From Paracoccaceae bacterium (GTDB taxonomy: Bacteria > Pseudomonadota > Alphaproteobacteria > Rhodobacterales > Rhodobacteraceae), in the NCBI GenBank assembly GCA_021296235.1, contig JAGWAS010000013.1, positions 24,335 to 88,334 on the forward strand: a stretch of DNA of 64,000 bases, in the 5' to 3' direction. Numbering within the stretch: position 1 is the stretch's first letter; each line of letters begins with the position of its first letter. Positions 25,706 through 34,943 of this stretch are shown here, piece by piece. The notes under the pieces were generated by a model. The model worked only from the letters and a program-made list of their open reading frames with translations, made no database searches and was not told the DNA's origin. The translations under genes were made by a program, and so were the position numbers.

Positions 25706-26210
25706 AATACCTGCTTGGAAAAGAAGACCTATACCGGATTGTACCTGATCAAACAAAAAAACACGGACATAGGGAACTCGGAAAAACCGCCCGGCTCATG
25801 ACCGAATATTCTGAGCCCCAACACCTACGGGCGCTTGTTCCGGACAAGGCAGAACGCAGGGCACGGCTGGAGGAAACGAAGGCGGATCTGAAGGCCGACA
25901 AGGTTGACGATGTCATTGCCGGGTTTGCACCCCACCGCCACATGGACGACGCAGTATCGAAGTGTGTCGATTATTTCGCCGCCAACAGTGCACAGATGCG
26001 ACATGACAAGTTCCGGTAACGGGGCCTGCAGATCGGATCAGTTGTTGTCGAGAGCGCCTGCCGACAGATTGCGCGTCTGCGGATTAAACGGCCCGGAAGC
26101 CACTGGAGTGTCAGCGGTGCCAATGTGGTGCTTTCCATCAAATGCAATGTCAGGAACCGGCGTTGGGTCGATTTCCTCCAACGGAAATCTCAACAGGCCG
26201 TGGCCGCCTG
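25671..26210 (+). pseudogene. ISKra4-like transposase remnant
   Basis: From 25684 one frame reads QDGAATRKYLLGKEDLYRIV, PDQTKKHGHRELGKTARLM, APHRHMDDAVSKCVDY and FAANSAQMRHDKFR. It is then broken by TAA at 26017-26019. The same frame resumes with RGLQIGSVVVESACRQIARL, RIKRPGSHWSVSGANVVLSI and RNRRWVDF. The VESACRQ...RLK-PG--W motif block is what I recall from the C-terminal end of ISKra4-family transposases. The N-terminal half is missing and the right side runs into a truncated Gfo/Idh/MocA gene. Terminal inverted repeats were not identified. It is clearly dead: nonsense codon, truncated start. Confidence 0.65.
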
Positions 26211-26498
26211 GCCAAACAATTTGCAATGCACCACCTTTTGGGTGTCCAAAGCGTCGATGCGGGTCTGAAAATGCGCGTGCGACGGCCAGCAAACATCAAT
26301 GACATCAATTTCGGAATCCAAAATCGCCACATTCAAGTTCCTGGTGAATGCGGCGCCGAATTTCCCGGCCAACGCAAGCCCGCGTTCTTCATTGAGATCG
26401 CATACAGGATGCATCGTGAACCGGTCAGCAAGTTTGGCATAACCCTTGCAGTGTTCGCCTCCAATTTCTGCTTCGACAATGCATGCCCTAAACGTCAT
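26200..26498 (-). pseudogene. Truncated Gfo/Idh/MocA oxidoreductase, N-terminal part only
   Basis: From ATG 26498 the minus strand encodes a Rossmann-type N-terminus of this family: CKGYAKLADRFTMHPVCDLN, ERGLALAGKFGAAFT, ILDSEIDVIDVCWPSHAHF and ALDTQKVVHCKLF. The last piece is a corrupted counterpart of the usual HVxCEKPL motif, after which similarity ends where the transposase remnant begins. The start overlaps the end of the next upstream gene by 11 bases, so it was the third dehydrogenase of an operon. About 100 of an expected 340 residues remain. Confidence 0.7.
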
Positions 26499-27498
26499 TG
26501 CATTCGGCTATTGTCTGAGCGCGGATTGCAAGCTCGGTCGTTGTAAATGTGTGTGCCTGCGGAACCGCCGTTTCGCTGCGATCCAGCATGTCGGCAACAA
26601 TCCGAGGGAAATACGGCAGCGGCTCATCTGCGCATGGGATGAGTTCGTTTCTGCCTTCATTGACAAGAAACAGAGTGTTGGCAACGTGCGGCCGCCCAAT
26701 ATCGGTGTACTTCCGCAGTTCGATATGGCCTTCTGTACCTTGGATGAACAAGCGGCCGTCGCCCCATGTCGGCAGGCCGTTTGGAGTGAACCAATCAACG
26801 CGGACATATCCGTGCCCCTTGGAGGATTTCAGCACCATCTCGCCAAAATCCTGAAACCCGGGACGGTCGGGCAACGTGGTGTTCTCGACGTGGGCATGCA
26901 CAACATCGGCTGAGTCGCTTCCTGTAAACCACAGGAACTGATCGATCTGGTGGCTTCCGATATCGCACAGGATGCCGCCAAACCGATCGCGCTGGAAATA
27001 CCAGGGAGGGCGGGACTTGAGGTTTTGCTTGTGCGGTCCGAGACCAACGGTTTGCACAACTCTGCCGATCGCGCCGCCAAACACGAGCTCTTCAGCTTTG
27101 GTTGCGGCAGGAACTTCGAAGCGTTCCGAAAAGTTCACGGTCCAGATGCGGCCGGTGCGGGCCTGGGTCTTGCGTATGGTGTCGAGTTGGTCAAGCGTTA
27201 TGCATCCAGGCTTGTCGACCATCACATCTTTGCCGGCTTCCATTGCCTCAACCGCCAATGCAGCCCGGTCAGCGGGAACTGCAGAGATCAGGACCATTGA
27301 TACGGCCGGGTCGTCAAGGATACGACGGCGGTCAGCTGCTCTAACAAGCTCCGGAAATGTGCGGTTGAACTTCTCTTCAGTCACAGCCGGTCCGTCGTTC
27401 CAGTAGTGGGTGCACCCACAGCCCTGTGCCTTCATGTTTCCGAGCATTCCAAAAATATGACCGTGATCGATTCCAAGAACGCCGAGCGTTGGTTGCAT
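26488..27498 (-). CDS. Gfo/Idh/MocA family oxidoreductase
   Basis: 336-residue NAD(P)-dependent dehydrogenase of sugars, inositols or related polyols. It starts MQPTLGVLGIDHGHIFGMLG and has the conserved block VMVDKPGCITLDQL (DKP in place of the usual EKP). GILCDIGSHQIDQFLWFTG contains the Asp and His expected of the catalytic triad, and HGYVRVDWFTPNGLPTWGDG lies in the beta-sheet domain. ATG 27498 follows one base after the stop of the upstream gene; the longer frame to 27549 lies within that gene. Substrate is unknown. The nearby ABC ATPase relic suggests carbohydrate use. Confidence 0.82.
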   Translation of the reverse strand: MQPTLGVLGIDHGHIFGMLGNMKAQGCGCTHYWNDGPAVTEEKFNRTFPELVRAADRRRILDDPAVSMVLISAVPADRAALAVEAMEAGKDVMVDKPGCITLDQLDTIRKTQARTGRIWTVNFSERFEVPAATKAEELVFGGAIGRVVQTVGLGPHKQNLKSRPPWYFQRDRFGGILCDIGSHQIDQFLWFTGSDSADVVHAHVENTTLPDRPGFQDFGEMVLKSSKGHGYVRVDWFTPNGLPTWGDGRLFIQGTEGHIELRKYTDIGRPHVANTLFLVNEGRNELIPCADEPLPYFPRIVADMLDRSETAVPQAHTFTTTELAIRAQTIAECNDV

Positions 27499-27499
27499 G

Positions 27500-28519
27500 T
27501 CAGATGTCCGTGAGCGAAGTTGTTTGACCGGTCCGGGCTGAACCCTCAAGCGCTGTGATCAGGCGGTGAACTTCAAGCGCCGCGCGGCCGGAAATGGGAG
27601 GGGGCCCGCCGGTGCGGACTGCCTCGGCGAATTCTTCGATGACAAGGCGGTGCCAATCGGACGTGAACGCCATCGGGTCCGAACCGGCCCCAGATGCAGT
27701 ATCCTCTCCATACTGCTCGAAACCGCCGTCCTGACGTTCGATGCGCAGCTTCCCTGCTTCAAGTTGTGCAGATCCTTCACGATGGTTCAATCTAATCGAC
27801 TCAGTGCGTCCCGGATAACTAGCGGTGCTTGCAAAGAGTTGGCCGACCGCACCGTTCTTGAACCGGAGTCCAGCGACGACAAAATCTTCCGACTCCATTG
27901 AATGAAACCCGGTTGTCGCACTCATCGCCGTTACCGACTCGACTGGACCGGTCAAAGATAACGCCAAATCAATAGTATGAATTGCCTGGCTGATCAGAAC
28001 GCCTCCGCCATCTCTTGAGTAGGTGCCCCGTCCGGGTTCATCGTAATACGCCTGTGGCCGCCACCAAGGGACATTGATTTCGACAGTTATGAGATCGCCA
28101 AGTGTCGGCATGAGGCGTCGCAGTTCTGCGACCGACGGCCGGGCGCGGTGTTGGAGGACGATGCCGAGCGGGACTGCCTTGGATTCGCATCTTTCAACAA
28201 GCATCACGGCGGCCGTAAGAGTCCGTTCCACCGGTTTTTCCATCAGAATCGGTTTGCCGGCCGCGAGCAGGGTTTCCACAATCTCGGCACGCGCATTCGG
28301 CGGAGTGGTAAGGATCGCAAAGTCGATTTCAGGATCTTCTGCCAACTCCTTCAGGTTTTCCGCCTCAACCGCTCCCAAATCTGGCCACTTGTTCAGGAAC
28401 TCACGGCGACTTTTGCTTGAGCGCGCAAACACCGATGCCAACGAGACGGTCTTGGAGTTGCGAAAGGAGTCGCCGTAGATCCGCGACACCATACCAAGGC
28501 CAATAAGGGCGGCCTTCAT
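27500..28519 (-). CDS. Gfo/Idh/MocA family oxidoreductase
   Basis: 339-residue dehydrogenase with NAD(P)-binding motif ALIGLGMVSRIYGDSF, the EKP motif in PILMEKPVERTLTAAV, and the C-terminal GGGVLISQAIHTIDLALSLTG holding the catalytic-region His and Asp. HRLVIEEFAEAVRTGGPPPISG is the typical end. Its ATG overlaps the stop of the upstream ABC ATPase relic by four bases, and the next dehydrogenase follows at one base. This is a former sugar-uptake and oxidation operon. It appears intact, but its transport partner is not. Confidence 0.84.
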   Translation of the reverse strand: MKAALIGLGMVSRIYGDSFRNSKTVSLASVFARSSKSRREFLNKWPDLGAVEAENLKELAEDPEIDFAILTTPPNARAEIVETLLAAGKPILMEKPVERTLTAAVMLVERCESKAVPLGIVLQHRARPSVAELRRLMPTLGDLITVEINVPWWRPQAYYDEPGRGTYSRDGGGVLISQAIHTIDLALSLTGPVESVTAMSATTGFHSMESEDFVVAGLRFKNGAVGQLFASTASYPGRTESIRLNHREGSAQLEAGKLRIERQDGGFEQYGEDTASGAGSDPMAFTSDWHRLVIEEFAEAVRTGGPPPISGRAALEVHRLITALEGSARTGQTTSLTDI

Positions 28520-29403
28520 CCGTTCGCCTGTTCGAGCACCCGCCCGTCCTCACCGAATTTATGGAAAATGTTGGTGTCGTAGCTGAACCCTGTTATCTGC
28601 CCCCGCTGGAGCGGAATCTGCCGGTCAAGCTGGACCGACAACGTGTCGCCATTTGGAATTCCGGCATAGATGTTGGAAAGAGAGCCAAGCTGTTCGAAGT
28701 TACGAACTTCGACTTGACCGTTTCCGTCGCCCTCAAGAGAAACCTCAATTTCCTCCTGACGGATTCCAAACGTTATCTTGTGGCTGCCTGCGGCCGAATG
28801 CGACGCACTTCGCGTCATGCCGCTGTCGAAATTCAGCACGCTGTCCCCAAGCGTTCCTGAAAGGAAGTTCATCTGCGGTGCGTCGATGAATCCCGCCACA
28901 AACTTGTTGGCGGGGTGATTACGGAAGTCAAGCGGCTTGCCGATCTGTTCAACATTGCCATCCCGCAGAACCACACTCCCGTCGGCCACGGTCATGGCTT
29001 CAATTTGGTCATGGGTGACGTAGATCATTTTGTTGCCAAGTTCGGCATCGAGGCTCGAAATTTCAACCCGCATTTGAAGACGCAGTTCAGCGTCGAGGTG
29101 TGAATGCGATTCGTCAAACAGGAAGATGATTGATTTGCGGACAATTGCCCTGCCGATCGCAACTAGCTGACGCTGACCGCCCGACAATTGCCTCGGACGT
29201 CTGCCAAGTAGTTTGTCAATATGAAGGAGTTTCGCAACCGAATCAACTCGCCGTCCAATCGCGTTGCGCGGCATGCGGAAATTCCCCAACCCGAACGGCA
29301 GGTTCCGCCGAACACTCATATGGGGACAGTGAGTTTTGCATTGAACCACCATTGTGAGCCCGCGTTCGGACGCCGGACCATTGTTCGACATCGGAAGTGT
29401 CAA
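28516..29403 (-). pseudogene. Decayed sugar ABC transporter ATPase (UgpC/MalK type)
   Basis: The C-terminal two thirds is a recognisable MsmX/UgpC-type ATPase: PHMSVRRNLPFGLGN, signature QLSGGQRQLVAIGRAIVRK, VTHDQIEAMTVAD, VVLRDGNVEQIGKPLDF and the regulatory domain after KFVAGFIDAPQMNFL. The Walker A region is absent. Walker B reads FLFDESHSHLD instead of FLFDEPLSNLD, and the Q-loop is corrupted (VVQCKTHCPHMS). Without Walker A it cannot bind ATP normally. No permease or binding-protein gene remains on the upstream side. Confidence 0.75.
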
Positions 29404-29902
29404 ACAACATCGTGTCTACCACAATGACACGATGATCCAACCATTGGAATTCGGTGAATTGGATTCGACGGTCAAGAGTTTGATTTGTATCGAAACCGCA
29501 AACGGTCCCGCGGGGTTTGCCGGCCCCTTACGCCGAAGTTGGGGCTTCACTTCATACCAATGCAGCAGTGGGTTGAAGATTGATGCTGGCGAGTTGGCGC
29601 AACATTTGCACTGCAATGTGTTTGGTCCCCGAGTTCGACATTGAGTGTGGTTGGGTTCAAGTGTCCATCTGGACGACTGAATGAGAATTGGGTCTGACTG
29701 TTCAACGAAATTGAACATCCTGAATTCAAATGATGACGCATGCCATGCCTTCCGCCTGATTGGACAAGAAATCTTGATGCGTGGGCGTCAAGGCAGGAAC
29801 TTTGGGACAGGACAGATCGTTCATGCTCAGGGATAACGTTCCAATCGACTGCTGTTGCGTCCCCGCCTTGGAATTCAGAGGCAAAAAGCCAATGCTCATG
29901 CC
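29404..29902. other. Half-kilobase spacer, eroded upstream part of ABC operon
   Basis: No complete gene. The bases adjoining 29404 should have encoded the N-terminus of the ABC ATPase, but no frame restores a Walker A motif. A perfect 9-bp inverted repeat is at 29408-29434. The rest carries only short frames without recognisable products. Confidence 0.5.
29408..29434. repeat. Perfect 9-bp inverted repeat
   Basis: CATCGTGTC (29408-29416) and GACACGATG (29426-29434) around a 9-base spacer. It lies exactly where coding similarity of the ABC ATPase relic ends, so it may be an insertion or deletion scar or an operator. There is no T-run to support a terminator. Confidence 0.5.
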
Positions 29903-31036
29903 TCAGGCCAGGTTGCGTTTGTTGCCGGCGCGGCTGGTATCGGTAACCGGCGTCAATCGACCAAGCCAAGACCAGTCGGGCAATGCGGCGAACATCATCG
30001 ACCGCAATCCGGACCAAAAGGTTGCAAGCAACACCACGGCCAAGCCTAGCACCAGCAGGATCCATGCATTTTGGTCGAACACCTGAGCCAGCAGTACCCC
30101 GCCCCAGATGGTTCCGGCGGCGGCAAATGATCGGCGATCAATCAGCAGCGCAAAAAGAAGTATTGGCACCAGTGCCATTGCCGTGAACAAAGCGGCCCAG
30201 TTTCCACCAGAACTCCAAGCAGTCCAAGCAACGGTATTCACGATGGCCGGTGCTGCTGCCAAGTGTAACCAGAATGCACAGGCCGAAGCGTTGCCTATGC
30301 GGCGCGGATCAGCAAAATCAAACAGCATGGCGGCGGTTGTGGCGCCAATTCCGAACAGAAGGGTCAGGAAGGGAGCTGTTGTGCCACCCGTAAGGCTGAA
30401 CGCCGTTTTCCAGTCTTGAACTAAAATCGGATTTTCAATGTCCGGTACGAAGGAAAGCAGGAAGGCGAGTACAGCCATGCTGGTGAGAAAAAGAGTGAAT
30501 GGTACTTTGTGCACGGCATACCAGGCGACCAACGCTGCGGCCATCATAAGGGCAACGAACCGAAGATGATCGTTCTGCCAATCTCCGAGCAAATGATTAA
30601 TGCAAAGCGCCACCGCAATTGACCAGCCAATTGCAAGCACAATGCCAGGAAGCACCATCCGTTTTCGTTTGACGAAATAGACGGGGAGCAGGGCACAACA
30701 GACGGCGAGTGTCAGAACCGGCGGCCAGAAGCCTTCAGAGTTCCCCCAGCTAAGTGTGGTGGCACCTATGATGGCAATTACAAGGCCAAGCGAGACGAAT
30801 ATCTCGGCAAAGCCACTGAATACTCTGACCGGCTCGTCATCCGTTCGGCTGCGACGGGACCGGATGAATGCGTTGAGCTGTTCTGCAGTCTTTGCGTCAA
30901 TGATGTCGGCGTCGCAGGCAGCCCTTATATCGTCCTCAGTCAGATTTGGTTTGCCGGGTATTCTACACCTTATGATGGTAAACCGCCGGATTTGCACTGC
31001 CCAGTTCGGTGGTAAGAGAACTGAATAACTCGTCAA
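29903..31036 (-). CDS. DUF2157-like polytopic membrane protein
   Basis: About 377 residues. A soluble N-terminal helix pair (LTEDDIRAACDADIIDAKTA, EQLNAFIRSRR) is typical of DUF2157 proteins. It is followed by about ten hydrophobic segments, for example IFVSLGLVIAIIGATTLSW, MVLPGIVLAIGWSIAVALCI and AWILLVLGLAVVLLATF. Function of the family is not known. The start is unclear: the frame opens at a TTG (31036) without a good ribosome site, and family similarity begins only about 30 residues in. The true start may be an unrecognised non-ATG codon, or the 5' end may be damaged, as its neighbours are. Confidence 0.65.
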   Translation of the reverse strand: MTSYSVLLPPNWAVQIRRFTIIRCRIPGKPNLTEDDIRAACDADIIDAKTAEQLNAFIRSRRSRTDDEPVRVFSGFAEIFVSLGLVIAIIGATTLSWGNSEGFWPPVLTLAVCCALLPVYFVKRKRMVLPGIVLAIGWSIAVALCINHLLGDWQNDHLRFVALMMAAALVAWYAVHKVPFTLFLTSMAVLAFLLSFVPDIENPILVQDWKTAFSLTGGTTAPFLTLLFGIGATTAAMLFDFADPRRIGNASACAFWLHLAAAPAIVNTVAWTAWSSGGNWAALFTAMALVPILLFALLIDRRSFAAAGTIWGGVLLAQVFDQNAWILLVLGLAVVLLATFWSGLRSMMFAALPDWSWLGRLTPVTDTSRAGNKRNLA

Positions 31037-31196
31037 TCATTGCGTGTTGCCAGGGCGGAAGACAAGCAAGAATTCTGACCGGATGTTGATTGCCATTCGT
31101 ACTCTGCGAGGTTCTTTTTTGCCAACCACCGTTTCGGGAGACAAAACTGTGGCCGTCGGCCAATGATCGTGTCGCAAGCTTCGCTTTTTCCACAAG

Positions 31197-31224
31197 CTAG
31201 CTCTACCGTGTCATGACAGATTTG
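31197..31224 (+). repeat. 28-bp direct repeat, left copy
   Basis: Matches 33671-33698 in the same orientation at 24 of 28 positions, with core CTACCGTGTCATGA. It lies about 80 bases before the transposase relic at 31303, where an insertion-sequence end would be expected. Confidence 0.6.
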
Positions 31225-31302
31225 ACTGAACAATGTGTTCTGTTGCGGTATGTCAGCCCAATTACGGCACAATCTCAGATCAGCCGCACCTTACGGAAAG
31301 AG

Positions 31303-31764
31303 ATGGCAGTTTCGCGGATAGCAGCGACCTTGTCGCAGTAACAGCTCGACAGCCGCCGCGCTTTGGGCCGTCGAATTTGCGACGAACTTTCCTTTGTCGA
31401 CGCAGCAGGCCGCCTTCAGATTGCCGGTTGCATGAAGGTGCTGGCAACACTGTCCGGCAGGGTTGCGGACATTGTTTTGCCGCCACTGCCGGTGCCGGCG
31501 GTGAACAACCGACCGCGTCAGCTTGATTCCGATGTCCCGGCACCGGTCGAGGTTCGGCCGCACCTTGCCGGGATTGACGATTTGACCATACACGAAGTTG
31601 CCGGCACGTCCGAGCTGTTGTTTGAAACAGTGTCGCAACCGTTTCCCGACGATAAGTGTGGTGTGCCGGAGGGTGATGCTCATCGCCCGGCCGGGATTTG
31701 CCTGTATCAACCAACATGCGCTAATTCCGTCGCCAAGATATCCGCAAAGGTTGGGCGAGCATAA
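31303..31764 (+). pseudogene. DUF4338-type transposase remnant
   Basis: The frame reads MAVSRIAATLSQ, a TAA stop at 31339-31341, then SRRALGRRICDELSFVDAAG, LQIAGCMKVLATLSGRVADI, LPPLPVP and GIDDLTIHEVAGTSELLF. The order of motifs (RxICDEL, DAxGRLQxxGC, ValxxL, LPP) is that of the DruA/DUF4338-like N-terminal domain present in some insertion-sequence transposases. The conserved second half is missing and the in-frame stop kills it. The left 28-bp repeat just upstream may be the element's end. Assignment rests on memory of the family, hence moderate confidence. Confidence 0.5.
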
Positions 31765-31968
31765 GATTCCTCTGGCCGAAGGGCATCTTCTCCGAACGTG
31801 TCCTCTACCTAGATTATCAGCTTGGCGGCCAACGAATTCCCGCCAGCATCGAAAAGGCTCGTCTCCGGGTTTGCAGGCTGAGACCCGAGTACCTTGGACC
31901 AAATGTGGGCTATCGTGCATTCCACCGAAAGAGCTTCGGCGTTGTGTGTGTGCAGCATGGTGTTCCCC

Positions 31969-33360
31969 TCAATCCGGTTCCCGGTTTTCCTTGGATTTCA
32001 GTAACATGTAGGCGGTTACAGCGCCGACGCCAGCTAACGCGGCGCATAATAGAAACACCCCTGCATAGGGCGGGAAAGGAAGCACTAACTTTGTAGTTTG
32101 AAGCGTGAAGGCAGCGTTGAGCAGGGCGACACCTATGGCGAAGCCACCCTGCCGAAGCACTGTCATAACCGCCGACACCGAACCTGCCTGCTGGATCGGT
32201 GCACTGGAGATCAAGGCGCCGGACACCTGGGTTTGGATCGCCGCTGCACCCGAACCTGCCACGATCATAGCGACGATGGCGATCCAGAGTTCGCTCGAAA
32301 CCGCGCTGAACGCGAGCCCCAAGCAACCAATTGCGACCAAAAGTAGGCCAACAAAGAAAAACGAAGATAGCCGCCATGTTTTGGCAAGGCTGACGGTCAA
32401 CATCGGTACCAGAAACATCGGCACGGTAAAACAAAGCATCAGATAGGTAACCATATCCAACTGCAACCCGAGCGAACCTGTGAAGTATCGCGGGATGATA
32501 AGGATAAGTGACCAATAGCAAATGGCTAAAACCAGCGGAACGAGAGCAAGGCCAGAGAAAATGGCGTTCGTAAAGAGCCGCAACTCGACCGCCGGATACG
32601 ATTGTCTGAGTTCAACCCAGACGAACAGGGCAAGCAGCAGCACTATCACGCCGACCCAAACTGGCGGAATAACGTCGATTAATGGAACCACCGGACCATT
32701 GAGCAAAAGCCATGTAATTAGGAAAAGCAGCACCCCAAAAATCGCCGAGCCAAGCACGTCAAACCGTGCATCCATTCGCTCTTCGTTGGGATCACTGACA
32801 AACAGCAACGTTCCCGCAAGGATTGCAATGCAGAACGGCACCTTTACCAAGAATACGACGGGCCATCCTAGATAAGTGGTGATTAGGCCGCCCAAGCTGG
32901 GACCAACCGCCATGGCGGATCCCGCGATAGTACCAATAATCCCGAAGGCCTTAACCCGAGAGTCCTTGTCCGGGTACTGGCTGCCGACAAGCGCATAGCC
33001 CCCACACACTATGAACGCTGCTGCGATGCCCTGTAGCACCCGACCGAAGATCAGGACTTCGAAGTTTGAAGCAAAGCTACAAATGAGGGAGGAACCCAAA
33101 AAGGCTGCCGTACCTAGAAGCAACGCACGTCGATGACCGTGCTGGTCTGCAATCGCTCCGGCGGTGATCAACATCACTGCGAAGGCAAGATTGTAGGCGT
33201 TTGCCACCCAGACATATTGTGCGTCGTCGAGCGCAAGACTTGTTGCGATCTCCGGAAGTGCAAGCGAAATCGCCGTCACATCGAAGGTCGCCATGAATGC
33301 ACCAAGCCCCAGAATGACTGCTGGTGCATATGAGAGAATTCCAGTTGTCACGGCTCGCAT
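31969..33360 (-). CDS. MFS drug/metabolite exporter, DHA2-like
   Basis: 463-residue major facilitator with about fourteen hydrophobic segments, the DHA2 arrangement of proton-driven multidrug exporters. Motif A appears as AGAIADQHGHRRALLLG. GRVLQGIAAAFIVCGGYALVG and GPSLGGLITTYLGWPVVFLV carry the antiporter-type motif C region. Start ATG 33360. The gene is intact although transposase debris lies on its left and a 28-bp repeat on both sides. Its codon use looks slightly more AT-rich than the housekeeping genes, so lateral arrival is possible. Substrate is unknown. Confidence 0.85.
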   Translation of the reverse strand: MRAVTTGILSYAPAVILGLGAFMATFDVTAISLALPEIATSLALDDAQYVWVANAYNLAFAVMLITAGAIADQHGHRRALLLGTAAFLGSSLICSFASNFEVLIFGRVLQGIAAAFIVCGGYALVGSQYPDKDSRVKAFGIIGTIAGSAMAVGPSLGGLITTYLGWPVVFLVKVPFCIAILAGTLLFVSDPNEERMDARFDVLGSAIFGVLLFLITWLLLNGPVVPLIDVIPPVWVGVIVLLLALFVWVELRQSYPAVELRLFTNAIFSGLALVPLVLAICYWSLILIIPRYFTGSLGLQLDMVTYLMLCFTVPMFLVPMLTVSLAKTWRLSSFFFVGLLLVAIGCLGLAFSAVSSELWIAIVAMIVAGSGAAAIQTQVSGALISSAPIQQAGSVSAVMTVLRQGGFAIGVALLNAAFTLQTTKLVLPFPPYAGVFLLCAALAGVGAVTAYMLLKSKENREPD

Positions 33361-33753
33361 AGCAATTGGCCCTTCATTGATTTGGATCGTGTGCTGACGT
33401 CAAAAGTGAACCGCTTGCGGCTCTTGCGATACTACGGGCCGCTTCGGGTTGACGATTTCGTTGATTCAGTCAGAGAGCAGAGTGCAATAAACCTCGGCGA
33501 AATTCCGTGCTTAGGCTGCGTTTAACAAGGCCTCTGAGAATTGCCATGAGATACGGCACTCGGCGACGTTCCGGACTTTACTTGGGGGTGTCACAACGAC
33601 GTTGATGTCAATTTTGGACGTTTGGTTCTGCCGCTCATGGATGACGCCGACCGACTCGCCCAAACCCATCCTAGGCCTACCGTGTCATGATAAATTTGCA
33701 ATGCAACGGGTCACTCTTCACGCCGCAGTTCGTTGGAATTCTTCACGGGCTTG
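33361..33753. other. Spacer upstream of MFS gene, no gene seen
   Basis: No plausible frame. It contains the right copy of the 28-bp direct repeat at 33671-33698 and presumably the MFS promoter. Confidence 0.5.
33671..33698 (+). repeat. 28-bp direct repeat, right copy
   Basis: Same orientation as 31197-31224, 24 of 28 positions identical, with the shared run CTACCGTGTCATGA. The pair encloses 2.4 kb holding the transposase relic and the MFS gene. Confidence 0.6.
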
Positions 33754-34943
33754 TCAGAAAAAAGCTTGGATACCGGTCTGGGCCCGACCCAAGATCAACG
33801 CGTGCACATCATGGGTGCCCTCATAGGTGTTTACCGTTTCCAGATTCTGTGAGTGTCGGATGACTTGGTAGTCGATCTGAATCCCATTTCCGCCAAGCAT
33901 GTCCCGCGCCGCACGCGCAATTTCCAGGGCCTTTCCACAGTTGTTGCGTTTGGCAATCGATATCATTTCCGGTGTCATCCGGCCTTCATCAATTAGTCTT
34001 CCTATCCGGAGAGCCGCCTGCAGGCCCAAGGCGATCTCCGATTGCATGTCCGCCAGTTTCCGCTGGTAGAGTTGGGTGGCAGCCAGCGGCCTTCCGAATT
34101 GTTTGCGATCCATCCCATATTGCAGCGCGGCATGCCAGCACTCCTCGGCCGAGCCCATCGTTCCCCAAGCGATTCCGTAACGAGCCCGGTTCAGGCAACT
34201 GAATGGACCCTTCAATCCGGAGATGTTTGGCAGAAGTGCCTCCTCGCCGACCTCCACACCGTCCATTTCAATCTCGCCGGTTATGGATGCACGCAGTGAG
34301 AGTTTGCCTTCGATCCTGCTGGTGGACAGTCCCGACATGCCCCGCTCCAGTGTGAACCCCCTGATTGCACCATCATGCGCAGCCGATTTCGCCCATATGA
34401 TGAAGATGTCGGCGACCGGAGCATTCGAAATCCATGTCTTCCTTCCGGTCAGCCGGTAGCCGTTGCGTGTCCTTTCGGCCCGTGTCTGCAGGTTTCCTGC
34501 GTCCGGCCGAAGCATCCAATCAGTTCACCGGCGGCGAGTTTCGGGAGGAATTCGCGCTGCCGGGAATTGCCGAATGCCAAGATAGGGTAAATCACCAGCG
34601 AAGATTGGACGCTCATCATCGAGCGATAACCCGAATCAACCCGCTCTATCTCCCTTGCGACCAGCCCATATGCGACATGGCTTGCACCGGAGCCGCCATG
34701 CTCTTCGGGAAGGGTGACTCCCAAGATGCCGGTTTTTCCCATCAATCTGAAAATTGTTGGGTCCGAAGTTTCGTTGAGGTAGTCCTTCCTGACCCGGGGC
34801 CGCAGTTCCGCATCGGCAAATTCACGTGCGGCGTTCATGATGAGAATTTCATCTTCGTCAAGTTGATCTTCGAAAAGCAGCGGATCCTCCCACCGGAACT
34901 CCGGCTTGACGATCGGTTTCGTGAACTCTGCCGTGGCGGTCAT
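33754..34943 (-). pseudogene. gcdH: Glutaryl-CoA dehydrogenase, frameshifted
   Basis: Two overlapping minus-strand frames together make a glutaryl-CoA dehydrogenase (acyl-CoA dehydrogenase family, lysine and tryptophan catabolism). The N-terminal frame (34943 down to about 34500) has FRWEDPLLFEDQLDEDE and GVTLPEEHGGSGASHVAYGL. The C-terminal frame (about 34515 to 33754) has [47 protein letters not shown] and the catalytic Glu in [13 protein letters not shown]. At the junction the family stretch CFGLTEPDAGSDP... is shortened: about 22 bases are missing compared with the expected length, which shifts the frame. Both halves are otherwise well preserved, so the damage is recent. Confidence 0.85.

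Noticed and set aside
31303..31764. DruA of a Druantia defence system
   Set aside because: The DUF4338-like similarity is to the insertion-sequence form. The copy is truncated with an internal stop, and no helicase partner is nearby.
31291..31920. 209-codon minus-strand frame
   Set aside because: Antisense to the DUF4338-type transposase remnant and without similarity of its own.
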